64,000 nucleotides of DNA from JAFDYH01 sp049840875 (GCA_049840875.1 JASGJE010000009.1:220948-284947); one strand, 5' to 3'; counted from the stretch's first letter, positions 26,273 to 35,688 are shown. Translations and numbers: made by a program. Notes: a model not told the origin generated them from the letters alone.

Positions 26273-27856
26273 ATGAAACTATTTAAGATAAATATTGCAC
26301 TTGGACTGACGGCGGTAGTGATCTTCACTGCTTGTCAGAAAAAGTTTGAAGATTACTCGCAAAACAATAATCTTCCGCAATCGGTGCCTCCTGGTGTTGT
26401 ATTGCGGTCAATTCTTGGTGATGTTGGAAATTCTGTGTCACCAGGTGGTACATCGGATAAAGCAAGTCAGTACATTGTCTCTAACTATACTTACTATGGT
26501 GACAATAAGTATTGGACCGGAAGCGCTGACTTAAACTATGGTACGTTGAATAATGTGATTTCAATGGAAGATCTGGCCAATAAAGCTTATGGCGGAGATA
26601 ATATGAATCCATATCACGCTCTTGGTTTGTTTCTCCGTGCATACTTCTTTGTCAATATGAGCGAGAAGGTGGGGGATTTGCCGATGACTGAAGCATTACA
26701 GCGGATTAATAATATCGCTCCAAAATATGATTCACAGAAAGACATTTTCAAGCAATCATTAGCCTGGTTAGATTCTGCAAATATCATTCTGGCGGCAAAC
26801 ATTGCAAACGGAGTTTTGGAGTTTTCGGGAGACTTTTATTTCAATCCCAGCGATGCGAGTACAAACGTACCAGAGGCTTTGGTTCATTGGCAGAAAGTTG
26901 TTAATAGCTATCGTTTACGAGTGTTAACTGAATTGAGTAAGAAGGCTGATGATGCAGATTTAAATGTAAAAGCTCAATTTGCAGCTATTCTTGCAGACCC
27001 TGGAAAATATCCATTGATCAGCAGCAACGATGATAATTTACAGTATGTGTACAACAGCACTTACAACTATTATCCCGATAATCCCCAAAACTATGGTAAC
27101 AATGCTGGTCGATTGAATGTAGCCGCTACATATCTTAATACATTGAGTTCTTTGAATGACCTCCGTGCAATGGTAATAGCAGAACCTGCCCGTGGACTTG
27201 GTTTCCCTGATAATGATTTCAGATCGTTCAAAGGCGGTGAATCAGGTGACGACTTAGGTACTCTTGCTACAGAATCAGGTGCAGGAAGATTGTCTTTGTA
27301 TAATTTCAACCATTATTATTCAACATACACCGCTGAGCCAACAATGATTGTTGGTTACGCTGAAACATGTTTGAATATTGCCGAAGCAATCAATCGCGGA
27401 TGGGCGACAGGATCAGCTGATACGTGGTATCAAAACGGTGTTAAAGCCATGTTTGATTTTTATGGTATAGCTGATGGTGCGAATACAGTAGTTTTCAGAA
27501 AGGCAGATGGTACAGGGAATCTTACTTATGATGTTACTTTTAATTTTACTGATTATTTTAACCAGGCAGCGGTTAAATATGCAGGTGATAATGCTACGGG
27601 ATTAGCTCAGATCTTGACACAAAAATATCTCGCATACTTCCGTAATTCAGGTTTCCAGGGATATTATACATGGCGCAGAACCGGCATACCAACATTTAGC
27701 ACAGGTACAGGCACGGGTAATGGCGGTATTATTCCACTTAGGTTTCAATACCCAACAAATGAAACGTCTACCAATGGAGACAATCTGAAAGCAGCACTGC
27801 AAAGCCAGTATGGCGGCGATGATGACATCAATAAAAATGTCTGGATTGTTCAATAA
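26273..27856 (+). CDS. SusD/RagB-type nutrient-binding outer-membrane lipoprotein
   Basis: 527 residues with a lipobox (GLTAVVIFTAC, Cys near residue 21). The helical SusD-like_2 pattern is seen, including YHALGLFLRAYFFVNMSEKVGDLP, written here in part (LGLFLRAYFFVNMSEKVGDL), the repeated TPR-like helices and a C-terminal AYFRNSGFQGYYTWRRTGIP. It lies 30 bases after susC and forms the surface lid of the transporter. The ligand cannot be read from the sequence; the neighbouring hydrolase and amine oxidase argue against a simple glycan. A strong terminator follows. Confidence 0.92.
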   Translation: MKLFKINIALGLTAVVIFTACQKKFEDYSQNNNLPQSVPPGVVLRSILGDVGNSVSPGGTSDKASQYIVSNYTYYGDNKYWTGSADLNYGTLNNVISMEDLANKAYGGDNMNPYHALGLFLRAYFFVNMSEKVGDLPMTEALQRINNIAPKYDSQKDIFKQSLAWLDSANIILAANIANGVLEFSGDFYFNPSDASTNVPEALVHWQKVVNSYRLRVLTELSKKADDADLNVKAQFAAILADPGKYPLISSNDDNLQYVYNSTYNYYPDNPQNYGNNAGRLNVAATYLNTLSSLNDLRAMVIAEPARGLGFPDNDFRSFKGGESGDDLGTLATESGAGRLSLYNFNHYYSTYTAEPTMIVGYAETCLNIAEAINRGWATGSADTWYQNGVKAMFDFYGIADGANTVVFRKADGTGNLTYDVTFNFTDYFNQAAVKYAGDNATGLAQILTQKYLAYFRNSGFQGYYTWRRTGIPTFSTGTGTGNGGIIPLRFQYPTNETSTNGDNLKAALQSQYGGDDDINKNVWIVQ

Positions 27857-27879
27857 GCAGTTATAGTAAAATATGAACG

Positions 27880-27908
27880 GGGCGAAACTAACCTTTCGCC
27901 CTTTTCTT
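27880..27908 (+). terminator. Intrinsic terminator after susD
   Basis: GGGCGAAA (27880-27887) pairs perfectly with TTTCGCCC (27894-27901), loop CTAACC, followed by TTTTCTTT. It should end or attenuate the susCD transcript. Confidence 0.8.
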
Positions 27909-27928
27909 TAATAATCACTACTATTTTT

Positions 27929-29005
27929 ATGAAGAAGTTTATCATAGTCGTTTGTTGCACTTTTACGCTCACTGCATTCTCCCAAAAACAAAAAACAGAA
28001 AACCTCATCATCTTCACTCTCGATGGTATGCGGTGGGAAGAAATTTATGGTGGAGTAGATTCTGCTATTTTACATAATCCTCAATTTACCCACGACAGGG
28101 AGGAGACAGAAAAAATGCTATGGGATAATAGTGCAGAAGAAAGAAGGAAGCGTCTATATCCTTTTATCTGGAACACGATTGCGCAGCATGGACAATTATA
28201 TGGCAATCGGCATAAAGGTAGCTTTGCTGATGTTGCCAACCCGTATCGTTTTTCTTACCCCGGCTACAATGAAATTTTTACCGGCTATCCGGATACGGCC
28301 GTTAACTCCAATGATAAAATAAAAAATAAGAATGAAAACGTACTGGAGTTTATCAATAGCCAGAAAGGGTACGAAGGAAAAGTTGCTGCATTCAGCACCT
28401 GGGATGTGATTCCTTATATTCTCAATAAATTCAGAAACGGATTGGTCGCAAATACATATCCTGATACGCTTGACCTCGGTACAGAACAATCAAAATTGGT
28501 GAACAGCCTGCAGTTTTTTGCTGCGAAAGAACATGGCGATGCTACAAGACCAGATCTGGTTACGTATATGGCTGCCCGTGAGTATTTCAAAACAAAGAAG
28601 CCCAAAGTGCTTTATATCTCTTTTGATGAATCGGATGAATTTGCTCATGCCGGTAAATACAATGACTACCTCGGCGTATCACACATGGAAGATGCAATGA
28701 TGGCCGATCTCTGGAACCTTGTTCAATCTATGCCGGAGTATAAAGACAAAACTACGTTGATCGTTACCTGCGATCATGGCCGTGGCGATAAAATAAAAAG
28801 TCAGTGGCGTGACCATGGACAAAAAGTGGATGACGCTACGCAGATATGGATGGGTGTAATGGGGCCTGATACAAAACCGTTGGGAGAAAATACACCCGGA
28901 CAAGTGTATCAAAAACAATTTGCGGCGACTATGGCGGCATTGCTTGGTTTTAAATTCAAGCCAAATCATCCTGCAGGTGAACCGATCCCCGGCGTTTACA
29001 GATAA
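27929..29005 (+). CDS. Secreted alkaline phosphatase/NPP-superfamily hydrolase
   Basis: 358 residues with a signal peptide (ends TAFSQ). The complete two-metal site of the superfamily is visible: Asp32 in FTLDGMRWEEIYGG, a likely Ser nucleophile at 109 in RFSYPGYNEIFTGYPD (the position of the Thr in NPP enzymes), D-x3-H in ESDEFAHAGKYNDYLG, DH in VTCDHGRGDK and a final His in WRDHGQK. Bacteroidota relatives are often labelled phosphoglyceromutase, but export and the NPP-like arrangement point to a phosphodiesterase, phosphatase or phosphonate hydrolase acting in the periplasm. Its gene stands between terminators within the susCD-oxidase locus. Confidence 0.75.
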   Translation: MKKFIIVVCCTFTLTAFSQKQKTENLIIFTLDGMRWEEIYGGVDSAILHNPQFTHDREETEKMLWDNSAEERRKRLYPFIWNTIAQHGQLYGNRHKGSFADVANPYRFSYPGYNEIFTGYPDTAVNSNDKIKNKNENVLEFINSQKGYEGKVAAFSTWDVIPYILNKFRNGLVANTYPDTLDLGTEQSKLVNSLQFFAAKEHGDATRPDLVTYMAAREYFKTKKPKVLYISFDESDEFAHAGKYNDYLGVSHMEDAMMADLWNLVQSMPEYKDKTTLIVTCDHGRGDKIKSQWRDHGQKVDDATQIWMGVMGPDTKPLGENTPGQVYQKQFAATMAALLGFKFKPNHPAGEPIPGVYR

Positions 29006-29071
29006 GCTTGTAAATGATAACAATAAATAATTGCTGATTTACCCGATTATTATAAGCAAATCCCTATTTTT

Positions 29072-29100
29072 AAAAACCAGTCTTACGGCTGGTTTTTACT
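29072..29100 (+). terminator. Intrinsic terminator after the AP-superfamily gene
   Basis: AAAAACCAG (29072-29080) pairs with CTGGTTTTT (29089-29097) across TCTTACGG, and the T-run is part of the 3' arm. It separates the hydrolase from the DUF5690/oxidoreductase pair. Confidence 0.75.
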
Positions 29101-29124
29101 TTAATTGCCAGATTTTTTTTCTCT

Positions 29125-30411
29125 ATGTCCACTGCACTCCAACAACCGAAACTTTCTTATAACCGGCAGCTTATTTTACCAGTATATGCGGCTGTAGTTG
29201 CTTTCCTGGCGTACGCTTCCGTGTATGCTTACAGAAAGCCATTCACAGTCGCCACCTTTGATGGAATTAAGTTCTGGAATGTTTCTTATCAGACGCTTCT
29301 GATCATCAGCCAGGTGGTTGGCTATATGCTGAGTAAGTTTTACGGTATCAAATTCATCGCAGAACTGAAAAGACTGGGGCGTTGGAAAACAGTGTTGGTT
29401 TTGATGGGTACTGCTTGGTTATCATTACTGGCTTTTGCATTGGTGCCAGCGCCGTATGGAATGATTTGTCTTTTTGTCAACGGATTTACACTCGGTTTCC
29501 TGTGGGGAATTGTATTCAGTTATGTGGAGGGGAGAAGGGCAACAGACTTTATAGGATCAGTATTAGCAATCAGTTTTATTTTCTCCGGCGGTTTTTCACG
29601 TTCGGTGGCAAAATGGCTGATGGTGGAGTGGGGGGTATCGGAAACGTGGATGCCGTTTATGACAGGATTAATCTTCGCATTACCATTGGCGTTATTTATT
29701 TACTTACTGGAACGGATCCCACCGCCGGATTCATTTGATGTGAGTGAACGTACCGAACGTTTACCGATGACAAAAGAAGATCGTAAGCAGTTTATAAAAT
29801 TATTCAGTTTTGGAATTATTACGGTTACGATAACTTATTTATTCCTCAGCATCATGAGAGATATTCGTGACAATTACATGGCGAATATCTGGAACGAATT
29901 AGGTTATGGCAACGACTATTCCATTTTCACAAAAACAGAAACGAATACCTCCATCATTGTACTGATCATTATCAGCTTTCTCGTTTTGATCCGGAAAAAT
30001 CTTCGTGCATTCCGCGTTATTCATTTTATCATCATTGCCGGTTTTCTTATTGCAGGCGTTTCATCATGGTTATTCGTATCAGGTAAACTAAGTGGTGAGC
30101 GATGGATGCAAATGGTAAGCCTTGGCTTATACATGGGATACGTTCCATTTAATTGTATCTTCTTCGAGAGGTTGATCGCAACATTTAAAATAAAGGGGAA
30201 TGTTGGTTTCCTCATCTATGTAGCTGATGCTTTTGGTTATTTGGGAAGTGTAGCCGTTATGCTTACCAAAGAGATTTTTGATATAAAAATGAATTGGTCT
30301 GGTTTTTATTCCTACGGTGTAGCGATTGTTTCGTTTATCGGCGTCGCCGGTACAATCTTTTCATTGGTTTATTTCAATGCCAAATACCATCGCGAAAAAA
30401 ATAAAGTATGA
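29125..30411 (+). CDS. DUF5690 family transporter-like membrane protein (MFS fold)
   Basis: 428 residues with about 12 membrane segments, starting LILPVYAAVVAFLAYASVYA followed by the YRKPFTVATFDG loop characteristic of DUF5690. A charged cytoplasmic loop near residues 205-225 (ERTERLPMTKEDRKQF) separates the two six-helix halves, as in the major facilitator superfamily. It probably moves the product of the periplasmic hydrolase, or another locus substrate, across the inner membrane. Its stop overlaps the ATG of the FAD oxidoreductase (ATGA), implying translational coupling. Confidence 0.85.
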   Translation: MSTALQQPKLSYNRQLILPVYAAVVAFLAYASVYAYRKPFTVATFDGIKFWNVSYQTLLIISQVVGYMLSKFYGIKFIAELKRLGRWKTVLVLMGTAWLSLLAFALVPAPYGMICLFVNGFTLGFLWGIVFSYVEGRRATDFIGSVLAISFIFSGGFSRSVAKWLMVEWGVSETWMPFMTGLIFALPLALFIYLLERIPPPDSFDVSERTERLPMTKEDRKQFIKLFSFGIITVTITYLFLSIMRDIRDNYMANIWNELGYGNDYSIFTKTETNTSIIVLIIISFLVLIRKNLRAFRVIHFIIIAGFLIAGVSSWLFVSGKLSGERWMQMVSLGLYMGYVPFNCIFFERLIATFKIKGNVGFLIYVADAFGYLGSVAVMLTKEIFDIKMNWSGFYSYGVAIVSFIGVAGTIFSLVYFNAKYHREKNKV

Positions 30412-31547
30412 GTCAGAAAACAGCGATAGTGGTCGGTGCCGGTATTGCTGGCCTTGCCGCAGCGAGAGCCCTTGCTATGCGCAATTATAAAGTAACGTTA
30501 CTCGAAAGAACGCATAAGGCTATCGGCGCATCCATACGCAATTTCGGAATGATTCTTCCAATTGGTCAACCTGATGGAAAATTCTTTGATCGTGCAATGT
30601 TGTCGCGTAGCATCTGGACACAGGTTTGTGATGATGCAAACATCTGGTACGATGAAGTAGGATCATTGCAACTCGCTTATCAGCAAGATGAATTGAATGT
30701 ATTGACGGAATTAGCCGACTTGTATCGGCATCGTGGCTATTCATTGCTGAATGCTAAAGAGACTTTGGATCATTCACCCGCCGTTTCATCACAAGGTTTG
30801 CTTGGTAGTCTTTATAGTAAAGATGAGGTTATTATTGATCCGAGAGTTGCCATTGCAACAATCCCTACATGGTTGTCGGAAAAATATGGTGTTCAGTTTC
30901 TATGGGGAAAAGCGGCTACGGACATCTGTTATCCCGCTGTTTACGCAGGAAACGAATCGTTCGAAGCAGATGAAATCTTTGTCTGCAGCGGATCTGATTT
31001 TGAAACTCTTTATCCTGACTTGTTTGCTCAATTACCGCTCACAAGATGTAAACTGCAAATGATGCGCATGCAGGCACAGCCAAATAGTTGGCGCATCGGG
31101 CCAATGCTTTGCGGTGCTTTATCATTGTTACATTACAATAGCTTTAAACCGGCAGCATCGTTACCCGCATTGAAAAAAAGATTGGAAGAACAGTATCCTG
31201 AATATATCAAATGGGGTATACACGTTATGGTTTCTCAAAATCAATCAGGAGAATTGTCGGTTGGTGACTCGCATGAATATGGGATGACACCTGATCCGTT
31301 TGATAAGCATCAAATAAACGAATTGATACTTTCTTACCTGCAAGGCATGGCGCAGTTTAAATCAAACCAGGTTATTGAAACATGGAATGGTATTTACCCA
31401 AAACTTACCAATGGCGAAACAGATGTGATTCTTGAGCCGGAACAAGGTGTAATGGTTGTAAACGGCCTCGGTGGTGCAGGCATGACTTTCTCATTCGGTC
31501 TGCTGGAAGAACTGATTGGCAAAAGACAATCAACTCTTCAATACTGA
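30408..31547 (+). CDS. TIGR03364-type FAD-dependent amine oxidoreductase
   Basis: 379 residues. The dinucleotide fold AIVVGAGIAGLAAARALAMR opens the protein, followed by VTLLERTHKAIGASIRNFGM, the early signature of TIGR03364 DAO-like enzymes, and the C-terminal FAD contact VMVVNGLGGAGMTFSFG. The family was noted for lying beside phosphonate-breakdown genes and belongs to the glycine/D-amino-acid oxidase group, so it likely oxidises an amine carbon with FAD in the cytoplasm. It overlaps DUF5690 by 4 bases and the convergent aldo/keto reductase by 18. The usual phosphonatase-like HAD partner is not in this window. Confidence 0.83.
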   Translation: MSQKTAIVVGAGIAGLAAARALAMRNYKVTLLERTHKAIGASIRNFGMILPIGQPDGKFFDRAMLSRSIWTQVCDDANIWYDEVGSLQLAYQQDELNVLTELADLYRHRGYSLLNAKETLDHSPAVSSQGLLGSLYSKDEVIIDPRVAIATIPTWLSEKYGVQFLWGKAATDICYPAVYAGNESFEADEIFVCSGSDFETLYPDLFAQLPLTRCKLQMMRMQAQPNSWRIGPMLCGALSLLHYNSFKPAASLPALKKRLEEQYPEYIKWGIHVMVSQNQSGELSVGDSHEYGMTPDPFDKHQINELILSYLQGMAQFKSNQVIETWNGIYPKLTNGETDVILEPEQGVMVVNGLGGAGMTFSFGLLEELIGKRQSTLQY

Positions 31548-32525
31548 TTCAATTTCCTTTAATTCATTTTCGCTATAATCAAGATGATCCAGGCTGGCAA
31601 GATTGTCGTCCAGTTGTTCAACGGAACTAACGCCGATCAACACACTGGTAATCCGTTTGTCTTTTAATAACCACGACAAAGCCATTTGCGATAAGGATTG
31701 GTTCCTTCTTTTAGCGATATCGTTCAGAGATTGGATCTTGTTTAGCTTTTCCGCGGTTATTTCTTTTGCTTTCAAAAAACCATGCGGTTTGGCGGCTCTC
31801 GAATCTTCGGGTATGCCTTTCAGGTAGCGATCCGTCAACAGTCCCTGTGCAAGAGGAGAGAAGGGAATGCAACCAACACCATTCTCTTCCAGCACATCCA
31901 GCAAGCCACCTTCCACCCATCGTTCAAACATGGAATATTTGGGTTGATGAATGAGGCAGGGTGTTCCCAAACTTCTCAGAATTTCAATAGCTCGCTTCGC
32001 TTCAGGAGCCTGGTAATTGGAGATACCGGCATATAATGCTTTCCCGCTTTTTACGATGCTGTCTAACGCCATCATCGTTTCTTCGAGTGGCGTATCGGGG
32101 TCTGGGCGATGTGAATAGAAAATATCGACATAGTCCAATCCCATTCGTTTTAAACTTTGATCCAGGCTGGAGATAAGATATTTTCTTGAGCCCCATTCAC
32201 CATAAGGACCAGGCCACATCAGGTAGCCTGCTTTGCTTGAAATGATCAGTTCGTCACGAAGATGCCCGATAAAATCTTTTTTCAATATAGAGCCAAAATT
32301 CTCTTCTGCTGAGCCTGGTGGTGGTCCATAATTATTTGCAAGATCAATATGCGTGATTCCTTTATCAAAAGCGTGCCGGATGATTTTTCTTCCGTTTTCG
32401 AATGTATCCACACCGCCGAAGTTGTGCCAGAGGCCCAGCGAAACTGCGGGTAACTTTAAACCACTTTTGCCGCAGCGGTTATATTTCATTGTATCATAGC
32501 GGGAGGTGAGGGGAGTATACGACAT
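31530..32525 (-). CDS. Aldo/keto reductase, YghZ-like
   Basis: 331 residues from the ATG at 32525; an upstream in-frame ATG at 32600 adds a less conserved leader. The YghZ/GpR subfamily is shown by YNRCGKSGLKLPAVSLGLWH followed by NFGG, and FDLANNYGPPPGSAEENFG-like text (here DLANNYGPPPGSAEENFG). Catalytic Asp, Tyr (NNYG), Lys (IISSKAG) and His (FYSHRPD) are in place. Relatives reduce L-glyceraldehyde 3-phosphate and methylglyoxal with NADPH, serving detoxification. Cytoplasmic. Transcribed toward the FAD oxidoreductase gene. Confidence 0.9.
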   Translation of the reverse strand: MSYTPLTSRYDTMKYNRCGKSGLKLPAVSLGLWHNFGGVDTFENGRKIIRHAFDKGITHIDLANNYGPPPGSAEENFGSILKKDFIGHLRDELIISSKAGYLMWPGPYGEWGSRKYLISSLDQSLKRMGLDYVDIFYSHRPDPDTPLEETMMALDSIVKSGKALYAGISNYQAPEAKRAIEILRSLGTPCLIHQPKYSMFERWVEGGLLDVLEENGVGCIPFSPLAQGLLTDRYLKGIPEDSRAAKPHGFLKAKEITAEKLNKIQSLNDIAKRRNQSLSQMALSWLLKDKRITSVLIGVSSVEQLDDNLASLDHLDYSENELKEIESVLKS

Positions 32526-32652
32526 AAGATGATTTTTGCGAGACAAATAACTATCTATTTTCCTGAATGGCCAAAAAGATACAATGACAACGCTATCCAT
32601 GTAAACTTTTTATACCTATCATCTCTTAAATTTACTATCTAAATACTTAATT

Positions 32653-33543
32653 ATGATCTCCGCTTGCAAAAGACTATTGGTTATTCTTCCTTTAAGCATT
32701 TTATTATTCAGTGCCTCAGCCCAAATGGGTAAAGTGCTCGAAACACACACAATTCAAAGTAAGGTTCTTGGTAAAGCTGTTAATTACACAGTGTATTTAC
32801 CGGGTGATTACGCCACTTCGCAACGGACATACCCTGTCGTTTACCTGTTGCATGGGTTTACAGATGACAATACTGGCTGGTTGCAGTTTGGAGAAATAAA
32901 TCGTTATGCGGATAAAGCAATTGCAGAAGGTACAATTCCTCCGATGATAATTATAATGCCGAATGCCGATTCCAGTTTCTATATCAACTCTTACGATGGC
33001 AAAGAAAACTACGAAGATTTCTTTGTGAACGAATTTATGCCAGCAGTAGAAAAAGAGTTTCGTATAAAGGCGGATAAGAAATATCGTGCCGTTGCCGGTC
33101 TTTCCATGGGCGGTTATGGTACACTGATCTATGCTTTGAAACATCCCGATCTTTTTGCAGCTTGCGCCCCTTTTAGTGCGGCAGTTTGGGATGACGACGC
33201 AATATCTTCAATGCCGGATAATACCTATGATATTGTGATAGGCAAATTGTTTGGCAAAGGATTAAAAGGCAAAAGCCGTTTAACAAAGACATGGAATGAT
33301 AATGCCATCCTGAGAATTGTCGCTTCCAAATCAACCGACGAACTAAAAAAAGTACGTTACTGGATTGATTGCGGTGATGATGATTTCCTGATCAAAGGGA
33401 ATTGCTTATTACATATCGCGTTAACGGAGAAAATGGTTCCTCATGAATTCCGCGTTCGCGATGGCGCTCATAACTGGACGTATTGGAGAACCGGTATTAC
33501 AGATGCATTGGCATTCATTGGTGATAGCTTCAGGCAGAAGTAG
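32653..33543 (+). CDS. Secreted alpha/beta-hydrolase esterase (FrmB/esterase-D family)
   Basis: 296 residues with a signal peptide (SILLFSASAQ). Core motifs are VVYLLHGFTDDNTGW, the nucleophile elbow AVAGLSMGGYGTLIYALKHP and late catalytic His in RVRDGAHNWTYWRTG; an Asp lies in WIDCGDDDFLI. Such proteins are annotated as acetyl-xylan esterase, feruloyl esterase or S-formylglutathione hydrolase; the signal peptide favours an extracytoplasmic carbohydrate-ester substrate. Single gene, ended by a strong hairpin terminator. Confidence 0.83.
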   Translation: MISACKRLLVILPLSILLFSASAQMGKVLETHTIQSKVLGKAVNYTVYLPGDYATSQRTYPVVYLLHGFTDDNTGWLQFGEINRYADKAIAEGTIPPMIIIMPNADSSFYINSYDGKENYEDFFVNEFMPAVEKEFRIKADKKYRAVAGLSMGGYGTLIYALKHPDLFAACAPFSAAVWDDDAISSMPDNTYDIVIGKLFGKGLKGKSRLTKTWNDNAILRIVASKSTDELKKVRYWIDCGDDDFLIKGNCLLHIALTEKMVPHEFRVRDGAHNWTYWRTGITDALAFIGDSFRQK

Positions 33544-33586
33544 GGAACTTAAAGATGAAGCCTTCTGGAATTCAAAATCGTCGTGT

Positions 33587-33626
33587 AAGGATGTCAACTT
33601 TTACAAAGTTGACATCCTTATTTTAC
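33587..33626. terminator. Bidirectional intrinsic terminator
   Basis: A perfect 14-base stem, AAGGATGTCAACTT with AAGTTGACATCCTT, has a five-base loop (33601-33605) and is followed by ATTTTACTT. It lies between the convergent esterase and sterol desaturase-like genes and can serve both. Confidence 0.8.
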
Positions 33627-33666
33627 TTGAATAATTGTAAAAGCATAATGTTACGTACCATCAGCG

Positions 33667-34431
33667 TTAGGATTTATAAACGTCTTTAAATCTCAGCATA
33701 TCCCATATCTTGTTTTCATTGTCGTTGGGAAAACCACATTCATCTGCAAAGCTATCTGCTTCTCTAAATGTGCCAAACATCCTGTCCCACCATGTAATGT
33801 CGCCGTAATTGTATTTATGAACGTCCAACTGATGATGTATTGAATGGTGCTCGGGACGTTGAATAAAATACCCTATCCATTTTGGTGTAGCAATATTTGA
33901 ATGATAAAAGTATTCACCGGTAGCACCAAAAAATGATGTCCATGCTCCGGCAAGTGCGGTGCCGCCCAATACATAATAAATCAGGAACCCTGTTATCACT
34001 GAATCTGCAATAATTTCTACAGGGTGTTTGTAAAAAGAAGTCAGTAATTCAATTCTTTTCGGACTGTGATGGATTTGATGGAATATCAGCCAGAACCCGT
34101 TTGCATGCCTTAATCGATGCCACCAGTAAAATACAAATGTCCCTATCACCCAGTAAACAAGGCCTTCCACAATCGGGTTGGCCCAACTGCCTAAATGTAA
34201 TAGCGACTGGTCTCTGAAATATTTGTTCCAGGTAATTCCGCCTAAACCAATCAAAAGAAACTGAAGGATATTAATCCCTATTGAGCGAAAATACCAACCC
34301 TTCGAAGGAGGTAATTCTCTGCCGGGAAATTTGCGCTCTAAAATGAAAAATAACAACGTACTGAGGATAATTAATGAACCCGGTAGTATTTGCTCAAAGT
34401 AAGGTCTGAAATACGCTATTATCTGGTTCAT
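33667..34431 (-). CDS. Sterol desaturase / fatty-acid hydroxylase family membrane protein
   Basis: 254 residues with membrane segments at about 15-30, 45-65, 85-105 and 145-165. The diiron histidine clusters are intact: HRLRH (in YWWHRLRHANGFW), HQIHHS and HHSIHHQ (PEHHSIHHQLDV), with the later WWDRMFGTF. Family members hydroxylate or desaturate lipids, sterols or carotenoids at the membrane. The exact substrate is unknown. Confidence 0.88.
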   Translation of the reverse strand: MNQIIAYFRPYFEQILPGSLIILSTLLFFILERKFPGRELPPSKGWYFRSIGINILQFLLIGLGGITWNKYFRDQSLLHLGSWANPIVEGLVYWVIGTFVFYWWHRLRHANGFWLIFHQIHHSPKRIELLTSFYKHPVEIIADSVITGFLIYYVLGGTALAGAWTSFFGATGEYFYHSNIATPKWIGYFIQRPEHHSIHHQLDVHKYNYGDITWWDRMFGTFREADSFADECGFPNDNENKIWDMLRFKDVYKS

Positions 34432-34493
34432 AAATTAAGGTTTAAATGAAAGTATGTTTACGAGAATAAGGTTGAACTATGGTCGCTTTACTT

Positions 34494-34799
34494 TTAGCAG
34501 CGTTTATCCTTTAAACATTTATACACTTCGTCAAATTGTTCTGCAAGTTTATGATAAATGATAGACCAGCCGTTAGCGATCGCATGTTCCTGGTACGCGG
34601 CAGTCGGAAGGAAATGTACATACATTTCATCGAGAAGTAGGAGATTGCCTTTTTCTAATTCTGATATATACTTGTCGATATCTTCCTTCATTTTGTCAGG
34701 TGTTTCATAGTAAACCCAGGTACAATCAGAGTTGGTATGTATTTGATCTTTTACTTTTTGAAGAATAATAATAGCTTCTCTTTGTAGTTGGCGAAGCAT
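34494..34799 (-). CDS. Small protein of unknown function
   Basis: 101 residues, helical in appearance: an N-terminal basic helix (MLRQLQREAIIILQKVKDQI), an acidic middle (DKMKEDIDKYISELEKGN) and FLPTAAYQEHAIANGWSIIY. There is no signal peptide. I recognise no family. It lies between the sterol desaturase-like gene and the CBM9-like secreted protein, same strand, with 37 bases to the latter. Confidence 0.5.
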   Translation of the reverse strand: MLRQLQREAIIILQKVKDQIHTNSDCTWVYYETPDKMKEDIDKYISELEKGNLLLLDEMYVHFLPTAAYQEHAIANGWSIIYHKLAEQFDEVYKCLKDKRC

Positions 34800-34836
34800 T
34801 TTTGATTTTTTACTTTTTACTTCTTCAGGTATTTAC

Positions 34837-35688
34837 TTATTCTTTAATCAGGTAATGCGTCCAGAAATTATTTTCACGGATGATTGTTTCTCTTGTAATT
34901 ATTTTACGGCTTGGATCAAAACCGGTTGCGCCATTTCCATAAGCTGCGGTCGCTTTGTTGCGGCCCCGTGGGCGATCCATTCCCTGTGCATATTTATCAG
35001 AAGGATACATACCATTCACCCGCCAGCCGATGCTGATATCTTTTAGATTGAGTTCTTCGGCAGTGCCCAGCATTTTTAAGGGTATCACGTATTCTATGTG
35101 CATTATGTCCGCTGTGTCCCATGTAAAAGCGATGTTGATACTGCCAGGCATTTTTAATCCCTGGTCATGTGTACCATCATCAAAACCAAACACATTCATA
35201 TAGTTCATTCGAATGGCCGCCTGCGAACGCAACAGTTTTTTATCAACTGGTTTGCGAGGCTCATCCGGACGGGTATCATCAGAAGATGTGATGCCGGCTG
35301 CTTTATTATAATCAGTAGAGCCCGCTGCCGTTGCTGATTCATCTTTTACAGGAAATGATATTCCCCTGCTTTCTTTCTTTTTTCCCTTCAGATCGATGAA
35401 TAATTTCATTCCCATCTTCGATAATTTCATCTGTATACCTTCATTGGGAACTATCAGCGCCAGGTATAAATTGTCTTTATCGTTATCAACCGCGTAACTG
35501 ATATCGGTGCTTACATCATTTTCAAATTTCGTAGCGGGCCATTCAGTTGTATTACCGTCAGTAGCATGGCTGATAATTGTAGTATCGCTGGCTGCCGGTA
35601 AGGGGCTGGACCAATTGTTTGTTGCAAACGCAGCAGCACCGGAAAGAACGCATAAACTTGTGATGAAAAACAAAAAGTAAAAACGCAT
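34837..35688 (-). CDS. Secreted CBM9-like domain protein
   Basis: 283 residues with a signal peptide (SLCVLSGAAAFA). The first part has the CBM9/DOMON-like pattern TDGNTTEWPATKFEND, ISYAVDNDKDNLYLALIVPN and GMKLFIDLKGKKKESRGISF; a second half includes INIAFTWDTADIMHIEYVIP and NLKDISIGWRVNGM. This pattern occurs in carbohydrate-binding or heme-binding beta sandwiches. No enzyme residues are evident. A near-match to the -7 box (GAAATTTG) ends four bases before the ATG. Confidence 0.6.
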   Translation of the reverse strand: MRFYFLFFITSLCVLSGAAAFATNNWSSPLPAASDTTIISHATDGNTTEWPATKFENDVSTDISYAVDNDKDNLYLALIVPNEGIQMKLSKMGMKLFIDLKGKKKESRGISFPVKDESATAAGSTDYNKAAGITSSDDTRPDEPRKPVDKKLLRSQAAIRMNYMNVFGFDDGTHDQGLKMPGSINIAFTWDTADIMHIEYVIPLKMLGTAEELNLKDISIGWRVNGMYPSDKYAQGMDRPRGRNKATAAYGNGATGFDPSRKIITRETIIRENNFWTHYLIKE

